Source: JBFHES01 sp041584015
GTDB lineage: Bacteria; Bacteroidota; Bacteroidia; Bacteroidales; M50B96
Assembly (NCBI GenBank): GCA_041584015.1
Contig: JBFHES010000270.1
Location: 1 to 6,012, forward strand
Direction of reading: 5' to 3'
Length of the DNA: 6,012 bases
Each line of letters opens with the position of its first letter. Position 1 is the stretch's first letter. Made by a program: the position numbers and the translations under genes. Below the pieces are notes generated by a model. It saw nothing but the letters and a program-made list of their open reading frames with translations. It was not told the DNA's origin and searched no databases. Positions 1-5,388 of this stretch are shown here, one piece after another.

Positions 1-263
1 GGTGCCTCGGTATCTACAACAGTCACAGCCTGAAGGCATGATGCCGTATTTCCACTTTCATCCATTGCCGTCCAGGTAACAGTATGTGTTTGTGAACCAC
101 CAAATAGGCTTAAAGCAAACGGACTGGCCGGAGTTGAGGTAATGACTATTGCTTGCGTTTCGGAACAATTATCCATGGCGGTTGCAAAACCAATTGGAGA
201 GCTCGATGTATTTAAGCCCGGATCTGTATTAATTGTAATAGCCGATGGACAGATAATTGTTGG
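1..263 (-). other. HYR domain 4 (residues 1536 onward), runs to the window edge
   Basis: Opens PTIICPSAITINTDPG (1536-1551), has AMDNCSET (1564-1571), and closes HTVTWTAMDESGNTASC (1595-1611), then TVVDTEA up to the last complete codon. The Asp-Thr-Glu-Ala ending normally precedes another HYR or Ig-like unit, so more repeats are expected beyond base 1. Confidence 0.85.
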
Positions 264-3200
264 TTGTTCATTATCTTCCACTGTAATGGTCTGCGTGCAA
301 CTGGCAGTATTTCCGGAGGCATCCGTGCTTGTCCATTCCCGGATAAGGATATACTCATTATTGCTGATTCCGTCGATTCTATTTTCTGATAAAGTTACTA
401 TTGCTGCGTTATCACAGTTATCTGTTGCGGTAACATTTGCAGCCACAGGCACATTGTTGCACGAAACAGTTATATCAGCAGGGCATCCGGAAAGAACAGG
501 AGCTAAATCATCTAATACCGTAACCGTGGCACTAGCTGTTGCTGAATTCGGTAATCCGTATAAAGCAGCAATCTCAGAAGCACTCAGTGCTCTATCGTAT
601 AACTGTGCTTCATAAATTTTTGCATCCAAGGCTCCTGGCCCTGATGTATTCGATCCATGACGCTTCCCGAACCAGATCTCGGCATCGCCTGCACTCCATG
701 TTCCAAGCGGGTTGTCGTTATATGTTGCGATTTCTACACCATTGTGATAGAGTGTAATCTTTACATTGTTCGATCCCAAATCTTCATAAGTAATGGCAAC
801 CATTACATCAGTATTTGGTATGGTTTCCTGATAACCTGGATTTGGGATTTGAGTTCTGCTAAAACCATTACTTCCGGCCATCCATCTTCCGGCTTGCTGC
901 TCGGCGTAAACAATAGCATCAAATAAGTCGATTGAAATTCTGTCGATAGTTAGGGCCGAACCTGAGGTAACACTTAGGTTATCTAATGAAAGCCAAGAGA
1001 TGAGTGTTTTATTGCTAATGGGTGCGCCGGTATAACCTTGCACACGGGCAAACTGTGCACCACCATCAACGTCTAGATAACCATTGGCAATTGTTGCTCC
1101 GCCAAAGGTTTGTAGCGTACCCCAATTGCCCGTTAAGTCGGTTGTGGGCTGATTACTTTCAAAAGCCCAATGACCGATCAATCCGCCAAGGGTATTTACG
1201 CCACTGGTTGAAAAATCAGTTACGGTTAGATCAATGGTGATGTTTCCAATGTCTGCACAGGTAAAATCACTGGTACTTATGGTTATGGTGTCGATGCCAC
1301 AATTATCAGTTGATCCATTGTCTATCATCTCAGCGGTAATGGAAGCTTGTCCGTTTTCATCAAGGTAAACAATTGGGTTTTGTGTAAACACATTTGGCGC
1401 TTCTGAATCATTCACAGTTACTTGTTGTACACATGAAGAGTCATTACCAAAAATATCAGTTGCGGTCCAAGTTATCATTGTGGTTCCAACAGGGTAAATA
1501 CCCGAAGCATCGGCACTACCATTATAGCTATTGGTGATAGTTGGTGTTGAGTTGGTAGCTACACCTGCAACCCAATTTGATGTAAGGCCAACAAGGCCGA
1601 AGTTCATTAATGTAGCAGATGTATAATAAGCATCATCTAGAATGTAATCTATCGCCGGAGATGAATTATCGCCAAAGGCTACACCCTGGTTAAATTTGTA
1701 ATAGGTGATAAGATCAGGATAATATCCGACCAATTCTCCATTCATATTATCATTAAGTTCTATTGCTGTTCGGGCGCTGGACCAAATTCGTAACTCATCA
1801 ATTTCTCCTTCGAAGTACCCGGAGTTTCCACCGGAACCAACGGTCTCTAACGAATTTATTGCAGCAATTGTTCCTGTTATTGGACTGGCATTTTGTAAGA
1901 TTCCATTTACATACAAATGCAGCTGAAATCCATCGTAAACCATGGCCATGTGTGTCCATTCACCATCTATAACAGGATTTCCCTGAACGGTAATTGATCC
2001 ATTTCCTGTTTGAATTCGACAAGCGTATGAACCGTTAATGAAACCAAGACCGTGTTCAACGTTTGTTGCTTGTCCTTTTGCCCAAATAAATTGGTCCATC
2101 ATCGGGTAGTTTGCAGGTCGGCACCAGGCCTCTACAGTTAGAAAGTTTTGGTTATCATAAACCGCTCCATATGGATTGTTTACAGAAGTGTTCATGCCGT
2201 TAAAATGCAAGGCATTACCAAAAATATCAAATGAGCAGTTTTGAATAACCGCTGGGGTGTTTATTGATACATAGGCATTGCATTGTCCGGCATCGTTGTT
2301 TACAATAATGTCATCCTCGCATGTAATTTCAGGAACACAGGCTTCGCAAACAGAAGCACTGTCCACTGTGCTTATTGTGCCTGCCGGGCAATCAATACAG
2401 GTGTAATTTCCAGTATATGGATTATAAGTGCCGCTTATGCAGTTCGTACATTCTGTGGCTCCGGGTGCATCACCAAAAGTGCCCGGAGGACAATCTTCGC
2501 AAAAGGTTGATCCTTCGGTTGAGCTATATCTACCAAGCGGACATAAATCACACGATATTGACCCTTTCTCATATGAATATGATCCTGCTTCGCATGGGAT
2601 GCACTCTGTTTGACCTTCCATGTCCTGATAATAGCCAGCCTCACATAGCAAGGCTTCTGTTGTTCCGCCCGGGCAATAGGTGCCTGGAGGACAAATTGTA
2701 ACTTCACAAGAATAAATATCGAAATAATAGCCTGGATCGGTTAAGTAGGGCAGAACCTTCATTTTTGCGTTACAGCTTGCAACATTTCCGGAGGCATCTG
2801 TTACAGTTAACACAATTAAGGTATCTGTTACTGTATTAGGATATTCGTTTTTAATAACTTGATATGTGTATGGATCCAGGTCCCAAGTGAAAGTATTTGC
2901 TGTACCTGCATTATAGCCGGCATGATCCAGAACAAATGAAATATTGCTTGCTGCACATGGATTACTTATATCAACCGGACCGGCTGATGTACCATTAGAT
3001 ATACCGTTAAGAGAATAGGTTTTAGTCCCGGTTGAATCGATATATGAGAACGAAAGTTCAATTTCTACGGAAGTAATGGTTGTAGTATCCGGTAGAGTAT
3101 CATTCCAGGTCCAGCCTTCCAAACCATAGGTGCTCCATGAGGGTAATTCTGTACAAAGGGCATAAAGATCTAAGTCCCAATTAAGCAAACTAGCATCATG

Positions 3201-4868
3201 GAGGTCGTATATAGTTGTTGTATCATCGTATCCAACAGTAACTCGCCCATAAATATTTACGGTTTCCGGTATTAGATAACTGCAGTCTATTGTGCTGTCA
3301 GAAATCGAAATAGAGGCAATCCCACATTCATCGAATGAACCGTTATTAACATCGGCAACTGTAATTACAGCATCGCCAAACTCATCTAGCTGAACGACTA
3401 TATCATTACAAAGAGGTGTGGGGGCTAAGGTATCGAGAACTGTAATCTTTGCTGCACTTGTAAAAATATTTCCATAGCTATCTGTACCGGTTACTGGAAC
3501 CAATACATGGACATTTGTTAGTAACTCTGGCGTATCAGTTGTCCTGCCTCCATTCATGCTCATCATGTTAAGTTGACCATGAAAATTATTGACCGAATTA
3601 TCGGTTATTGTAGATGTTCCCGTGGCCTCGTCAAAATTGTAATAGGCATAGAGTCCAGGTTCATTTGCATCTAAACAGCTATTCATGGATGCTGTAATTT
3701 CAGCAGCAGTTCTCTCATAACTCCAGAAGCGTGCTTCATCAATTATTCCATTGAAATGAGAATTACCATATGTGGAGTTGCCAATAGTTGTAAATAGTGA
3801 TCCACTGACAAATGATTCTCCGGAAGTGCTGAATTCCAATATTCCATTTCTATAAAGCTTAACAGAAGATGAAGACCAATACACAGAAATAAATTCCCAC
3901 TCGTTTGATAGTGAAGGAATGAATGTTGAAATATATCTTCCGGCGAAAATTACATAATCTCCATTGAGTACATATAGTCCACGATCAATTCCTCCGCTAT
4001 TATTCGACACAATTTGATGATATGATGCATTATTTCCAGTACGCTTTACCCACGCTGAAAAAGTTAATTGGGGTAGGTTGCCTGGATTTATATTTAAACC
4101 TGGAATGGTAACATTGTCATTCAATCCAGCAAAATCAATGGCATATTCCTGACAAGGAACATCACTAAATACATCGCTACAATCAAATACCGAATCGCTT
4201 AGTGAAAGAGAAACAATGCCACAATTTTGATTAGTCGAAATGAGGATTTCTGCTAATGAAATGCTATCCACTCCTGTCGAGTCGAGGTAAATAGTTGTGT
4301 CCTTAAATGTAAAAGTCGGAATTTCATTCTCCACAACTCTAACATTAAAACTACAAGTTGATGATTCTCCAAATGCATCTGTAGTTGTATATGTTACAAG
4401 TGTTGAGCCGATCGGAAAAACTGAGCCTGATGCGTAATCTGACGTTAAAGTTAATGAAGCTAAACTGCAATATTCATAGGCAATTGGTTCTAACCAAGAT
4501 ACAGTTGCACTACATTCGCCTGGGTTGAATTGAACTACTGTGTCGGTGGGACAATTAGAAATAACTGGAGCAAAACTATTGGTTCCAACTACTGCGCTAA
4601 GTGTTGCTACACATGTGTTGCTATCGTATACTGTAACCATATAAGTACCTGCGCCTAATCCACTCACAACGGAGCTGGTATTTCCGAACGACCACTGATA
4701 GCTGTATGGAGGGTATCCGCCTATTGTCTCAATACTTATCGTACCATCAATTCCACCTGAACAGTTCTCATCTGTGACAGTAGCTGAGACTGATAAGGTA
4801 GAACAATCTTGGGAGAACGAGGAAAAAGCAATTGTCATGATTGTCAAAAAGAATAGCACTTTTTTCAT
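1..4868 (-). CDS. Giant modular cell-surface adhesin-like protein (SprB, HYR, LamG and Cys-rich repeats), C-terminus outside window
   Basis: The frame is open from ATG at 4868 to base 1, giving 1622 codons with no stop. The start is chosen because it begins with Met-Lys-Lys, a hydrophobic core and a Ser-Phe-Ser cleavage site before Gln20, a normal signal peptide. Modules in order: SprB repeat (residues 24-95), HYR (100-180), interrupted beta-sandwich with LamG (183-479), interrupted beta-sandwich with another module (484-706), Cys-rich 17-residue repeats (726-844), interrupted HYR with LamG (847-1153), interrupted beta-sandwich with LamG (1158-1454), HYR (1457-1533) and HYR (1536 onward). Proteins of this build are exported to the outer surface, commonly by T9SS, and act in adhesion, gliding or glycan binding; that role is inferred. 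No catalytic domain is visible. No Shine-Dalgarno is present: the 15 bases before ATG are almost all A and T, as is common in Bacteroidota. The sorting domain expected at the C-terminus cannot be checked here. Confidence 0.95.
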   Translation of the reverse strand, partial: MKKVLFFLTIMTIAFSSFSQDCSTLSVSATVTDENCSGGIDGTISIETIGGYPPYSYQWSFGNTSSVVSGLGAGTYMVTVYDSNTCVATLSAVVGTNSFAPVISNCPTDTVVQFNPGECSATVSWLEPIAYEYCSLASLTLTSDYASGSVFPIGSTLVTYTTTDAFGESSTCSFNVRVVENEIPTFTFKDTTIYLDSTGVDSISLAEILISTNQNCGIVSLSLSDSVFDCSDVFSDVPCQEYAIDFAGLNDNVTIPGLNINPGNLPQLTFSAWVKRTGNNASYHQIVSNNSGGIDRGLYVLNGDYVIFAGRYISTFIPSLSNEWEFISVYWSSSSVKLYRNGILEFSTSGESFVSGSLFTTIGNSTYGNSHFNGIIDEARFWSYERTAAEITASMNSCLDANEPGLYAYYNFDEATGTSTITDNSVNNFHGQLNMMSMNGGRTTDTPELLTNVHVLVPVTGTDSYGNIFTSAAKITVLDTLAPTPLCNDIVVQLDEFGDAVITVADVNNGSFDECGIASISISDSTIDCSYLIPETVNIYGRVTVGYDDTTTIYDLHDASLLNWDLDLYALCTELPSWSTYGLEGWTWNDTLPDTTTITSVEIELSFSYIDSTGTKTYSLNGISNGTSAGPVDISNPCAASNISFVLDHAGYNAGTANTFTWDLDPYTYQVIKNEYPNTVTDTLIVLTVTDASGNVASCNAKMKVLPYLTDPGYYFDIYSCEVTICPPGTYCPGGTTEALLCEAGYYQDMEGQTECIPCEAGSYSYEKGSISCDLCPLGRYSSTEGSTFCEDCPPGTFGDAPGATECTNCISGTYNPYTGNYTCIDCPAGTISTVDSASVCEACVPEITCEDDIIVNNDAGQCNAYVSINTPAVIQNCSFDIFGNALHFNGMNTSVNNPYGAVYDNQNFLTVEAWCRPANYPMMDQFIWAKGQATNVEHGLGFINGSYACRIQTGNGSITVQGNPVIDGEWTHMAMVYDGFQLHLYVNGILQNASPITGTIAAINSLETVGSGGNSGYFEGEIDELRIWSSARTAIELNDNMNGELVGYYPDLITYYKFNQGVAFGDNSSPAIDYILDDAYYTSATLMNFGLVGLTSNWVAGVATNSTPTITNSYNGSADASGIYPVGTTMITWTATDIFGNDSSCVQQVTVNDSEAPNVFTQNPIVYLDENGQASITAEMIDNGSTDNCGIDTITISTSDFTCADIGNITIDLTVTDFSTSGVNTLGGLIGHWAFESNQPTTDLTGNWGTLQTFGGATIANGYLDVDGGAQFARVQGYTGAPISNKTLISWLSLDNLSVTSGSALTIDRISIDLFDAIVYAEQQAGRWMAGSNGFSRTQIPNPGYQETIPNTDVMVAITYEDLGSNNVKITLYHNGVEIATYNDNPLGTWSAGDAEIWFGKRHGSNTSGPGALDAKIYEAQLYDRALSASEIAALYGLPNSATASATVTVLDDLAPVLSGCPADITVSCNNVPVAANVTATDNCDNAAIVTLSENRIDGISNNEYILIREWTSTDASGNTASCTQTITVEDNEQPTIICPSAITINTDPGLNTSSSPIGFATAMDNCSETQAIVITSTPASPFALSLFGGSQTHTVTWTAMDESGNTASCLQAVTVVDTEA
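270..500 (-). other. HYR domain 3 (residues 1457-1533), uninterrupted
   Basis: Opens PVLSGCPADITVSCN (1457-1471), has ATDNCDN (1481-1487), and closes with REWTSTDASGNTASCTQTIT (1510-1529). It directly follows beta-sandwich repeat 3 and shares the Asp-x-x-Ala-Pro junction common between tandem HYR units. Confidence 0.85.
507..1397 (-). other. Beta-sandwich repeat 3 (residues 1158-1454), interrupted by LamG 3
   Basis: The host opens with PIVYLDENGQASITAEMIDN (1165-1184), then DNCGIDTITIS (1188-1198), FTCADIG (1202-1208) and LTVTDFS (1214-1220). Only the last strand, ATATVTVLDDLAP (1445-1457 region), follows the LamG. The interruption is therefore later in the fold than in repeats 1 and 2, after the Thr-Val-Thr-Asp strand. 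Confidence 0.65.
546..1187 (-). other. LamG/concanavalin-like jellyroll domain 3 (residues 1228-1441), divergent subtype
   Basis: This copy starts with the classical LIGHWAFES strand (1230-1238) followed by a Thr-Asp-Leu-Thr-Gly turn. It continues with VMVAITYEDLG (1355-1365), VKITLYHNG (1369-1377) and ends ALDAKIYEAQLYDRALSASE (1413-1432) then IAALYG. In LamG 1 and 2 the equivalent Tyr/Trp-x-Phe strand lies after the Asp-Glu-x-Arg-x-Trp motif, so this copy has a different layout. It is also more GC-rich (48% over 541-720), which suggests a separate origin. Confidence 0.82.
1442..1458 (-). repeat. 17-bp direct repeat, copy 2 (end of HYR 2)
   Basis: Minus-strand TGATATTTTTGGTAATG, encoding Asp-Ile-Phe-Gly-Asn at 1138-1142 in the closing Thr-Asp-x-x-Gly-Asn motif of HYR 2. 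This is the usual HYR location for such a motif; copy 1 is in an unusual place. Confidence 0.9.
1548..2216 (-). other. LamG/concanavalin-like jellyroll domain 2 (residues 885-1107)
   Basis: Landmarks are ALHFNGMNTSVNN (886-898), the LTVEAWCRP strand, FIWAKGQ (927-933), EWTHMAMVYDG (970-980), LHLYVNG (983-989) and FEGEIDELRIWSSART (1019-1034). The tail is ITYYKFNQG (1054-1062). Layout and tail match LamG 1, so these two are of one subtype. Likely a ligand-binding or structural jellyroll; the ligand is unknown. Confidence 0.88.
2213..2229 (-). repeat. 17-bp direct repeat, copy 1 (start of LamG 2)
   Basis: Minus-strand TGATATTTTTGGTAATG, encoding part of Phe880, Asp-Ile-Phe-Gly-Asn (881-885) and the first base of Ala886. 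It is identical to 1442-1458, 771 bp (257 codons) further along the gene, and in the same reading frame. Confidence 0.9.
2337..2693 (-). repeat. Cysteine-rich ephrin-receptor-like (GCC2_GCC3-like) tandem repeats (residues 726-844)
   Basis: After a variant first unit starting CPPGTYCPGG (726-735), six units of exactly 17 residues (51 bp) follow. Each ends in Cys-x-x-Cys, with the last cysteines at 759, 776, 793, 810, 827 and 844, counting from C742. The unit pattern is x-x-Gly-Thr/Tyr-Tyr/Phe, a Gly or Asn turn, then C-x-x-C. This matches the Tyr-kinase ephrin-receptor-like family, best known from eukaryotic extracellular proteins. Disulphide bonding would fit an exported location. DNA identity between units is low, so the repeats are old or under protein-level selection. 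Confidence 0.85.
2751..3419 (-). other. Beta-sandwich repeat 2 (residues 484-706), interrupted by a non-LamG module
   Basis: The first half has the strand IVVQLDEFGDAVIT (490-503), NNGSFDECGIASISIS (508-523) and IDCSYL (527-532). The closing half, LIVLTVTDASGN (684-695) then C699 and KMKVL (702-706), resumes about 145 residues later. The break lies after the Asp-Cys motif, the same place as in repeat 1. A linker of about 19 residues (707-725) leads to the Cys-rich repeats. Confidence 0.6.
2838..3266 (-). other. Inserted beta-rich module, family uncertain (residues 535-677)
   Basis: This segment is neither LamG nor HYR. It contains WTWNDTLPDTTTITSVEIEL (586-605), then a Thr-Tyr-Ser-Leu-Asn-Gly stretch (617-622), C638, and Tyr652-Asn653 followed by GTANTFTWDL (655-664). 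The pattern of a proline-containing turn, an Ile-Thr-Ser-Val strand, an Asn-Gly turn and a late Gly-x-x-Asn-Thr resembles beta-sandwich modules seen in other Bacteroidota multidomain surface proteins. That resemblance comes from memory of the family and is unverified. Confidence 0.45.
3432..4322 (-). other. Beta-sandwich repeat 1 (residues 183-479), interrupted by LamG 1
   Basis: The host begins with a Thr-Ile-Tyr-Leu-Asp strand (197-201), then NQNCGIVSLSLS (213-224) and FDCSDV (228-233). Its expected final strands appear only after the LamG domain, as VLVPVTGTDSYGN (455-467) and KITVLDTLAP (474-483). Repeats of this type, with an Asn-Cys-Gly motif and a closing Thr-Val-x-Asp, often alternate with HYR domains in Bacteroidota. 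Assigning the two halves to one domain is an inference from comparison with related repeats. Confidence 0.65.
3549..4148 (-). other. LamG/concanavalin-like jellyroll domain 1 (residues 241-440)
   Basis: Typical LamG (Laminin_G_3-type) landmarks occur in order: the opening strand YAIDFAGLNDNVTIPG (242-257), LTFSAWVKRTG soon after, WEFISVYW (324-331), KLYRNG (337-342), and FNGIIDEARFW (372-382). A tail LYAYYNFDEATG (406-417) is followed by Asp423-Asn424-Ser425. Such domains fold as jellyrolls and often bind glycans or proteins. No enzyme residues are seen. Its base composition is AT-rich (34% GC over 3841-4020). Confidence 0.85.
4329..4571 (-). other. HYR domain 1 (residues 100-180), uninterrupted
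   Basis: The domain opens with APVISNCP (100-107), has the paired cysteines C119 and C134, and closes with the HYR signature FPIGSTLVTYTTTDAFG (151-167) followed by C172. HYR is an Ig-like fold linked to adhesion. This intact copy is the internal reference showing where the later HYR copy, near 847-1153, is interrupted. Confidence 0.85.
4584..4799 (-). other. SprB-type repeat (residues 24-95)
   Basis: This segment has the family hallmarks: an early Cys with a Gly-Gly-x-Asp-Gly turn (C36 to G42), the signature GGYPPYSYQW at 50-59, then GLGAGTYMVTVYDSNTC at 70-86. SprB repeats are named after the Flavobacterium gliding adhesin and occur in many Bacteroidota surface proteins. A single copy at the very N-terminus suggests a capping module. 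SprB itself has many copies, so orthology to SprB is not implied. Confidence 0.85.
4812..4868 (-). other. Sec signal peptide of the large surface protein
   Basis: Residues 1-19 have a short basic start (Lys2, Lys3), a hydrophobic core (residues 4-15) and Ser17-Phe18-Ser19 before Gln20. This fits signal peptidase I cleavage after Ser19. There is no Cys at position +1, so a lipoprotein signal is unlikely. The mature chain starts directly before the SprB-type repeat. Confidence 0.85.
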
Positions 4869-5388
4869 ATTATTTTTTTATTGATTTCTATTTAAGACAA
4901 AATTATCTTTTATTATAAATATTTGTTAAAATCAACATCGGCTATGTAGAATCAATCCAAATAAGGAAGAGGTATTCTAAATAAAGAGCATGGTCGTTTT
5001 CGATTTCGAAGATCATCGAAAGGAATGTTACATGCGAGCAGCTGTAGCTTCTGGAATGGTAAGGTGCCAGTTGATGTTTTGAAAATATCTATGGTTTTAA
5101 ATGGCATACAAATAGAAGAAAAGTACAATAATCTAGCTTAACAATGTGCACGGCAAGCTTTTGTAAGTAAGAGAAACGGCTGGCAGGAGACTGTAACATC
5201 GAAAATACTATCAGCACGCGAGAGCTTAAAGGATTTAAAAGAATGGTATATACTAATTGAACCAGATTAGCGCTCAGTTAGGGCAGCAATGCGAGCATAT
5301 TCTTGCCCTTGAAAAGAATGCCTCGTGTTCAGACTTTCAGAATAATTTTCTAACTTTAAGGCACTAATAACTACTAATATAATGTGCT
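4869..5388. other. Divergent intergenic region with a possible eroded reading frame
   Basis: This is a 520-bp gap between two divergent exported-protein genes. On the plus strand, one frame from 4965 to 5270 has a single internal stop (TAA at 5139-5141): 58 codons, stop, 42 codons, TAG. The second part includes ILSARESLKDLKEWYILIEP, which looks protein-like, but I do not recognise a family. The rest is AT-rich. Near the plus-strand gene, TAATTTTC (5343-5350) and TAACTTTA (5351-5358) are each one base from the -7 consensus. No terminator with a T-run and no tRNA were seen. Confidence 0.5.
4898..4905 (-). promoter_or_regulatory. Candidate Bacteroidota -7 promoter element for the large gene
   Basis: Minus-strand TAATTTTG matches the Bacteroidota -7 consensus TAnnTTTG at every fixed position. 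It lies 29 bases before the ATG at 4868, leaving a short leader. A -33 TTG is not well placed: a TTTT lies 22 bases upstream (4928-4931) and a TTG 27 bases upstream (4933-4935). The match is only eight bases in AT-rich DNA, so chance is possible. Confidence 0.4.

Larger units (their letters stand above)
1410..2330 (-). other. HYR domain 2 (residues 847-1153), interrupted by LamG 2
   Basis: The first half, CEDDIIVNNDAGQCNAYV (850-867) to NCSF (877-880), is a standard HYR opening. The standard second half, PTITNSYNGSADASG (1109-1123), YPVGTTMITWTATD (1125-1138) and C1146, appears only after about 220 residues of LamG. In uninterrupted HYR domains of this type, the Asn-Cys is followed almost directly by the Pro-Thr-Ile-Thr-Asn-Ser-like strand. 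This is the clearest of the four apparent nestings. Confidence 0.75.

Noticed and set aside
142..615. Plus-strand open frame of 157 codons
   Set aside because: It lies opposite the HYR/LamG coding frame, has no ribosome site or recognisable domain, and reads as an antisense shadow of Thr/Val-rich coding.
2337..2642. 51-bp periodicity as a possible CRISPR or non-coding tandem array
   Set aside because: The period is exactly 17 codons in the main frame, the units differ strongly at DNA level, and there is no conserved repeat with unique spacers.
2283..2707. Several short open frames on both strands over the Cys-rich region
   Set aside because: They overlap the strongly supported repeat-coding frame, and their cysteine and basic content comes from reading the 51-bp repeats out of frame.
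4990..5082. 30-codon plus-strand open frame in the intergenic region
   Set aside because: No ribosome site, no hydrophobic segment or known small-protein pattern, and it overlaps the alternative frame that reads longer.
5281..5308. Rho-independent terminator
   Set aside because: The outer stem is only five pairs, the inner loop is two bases, and no T-run follows on the plus strand.
4869..5388. Insertion sequence
   Set aside because: No terminal inverted repeats, target duplication or recognisable transposase motif could be found.
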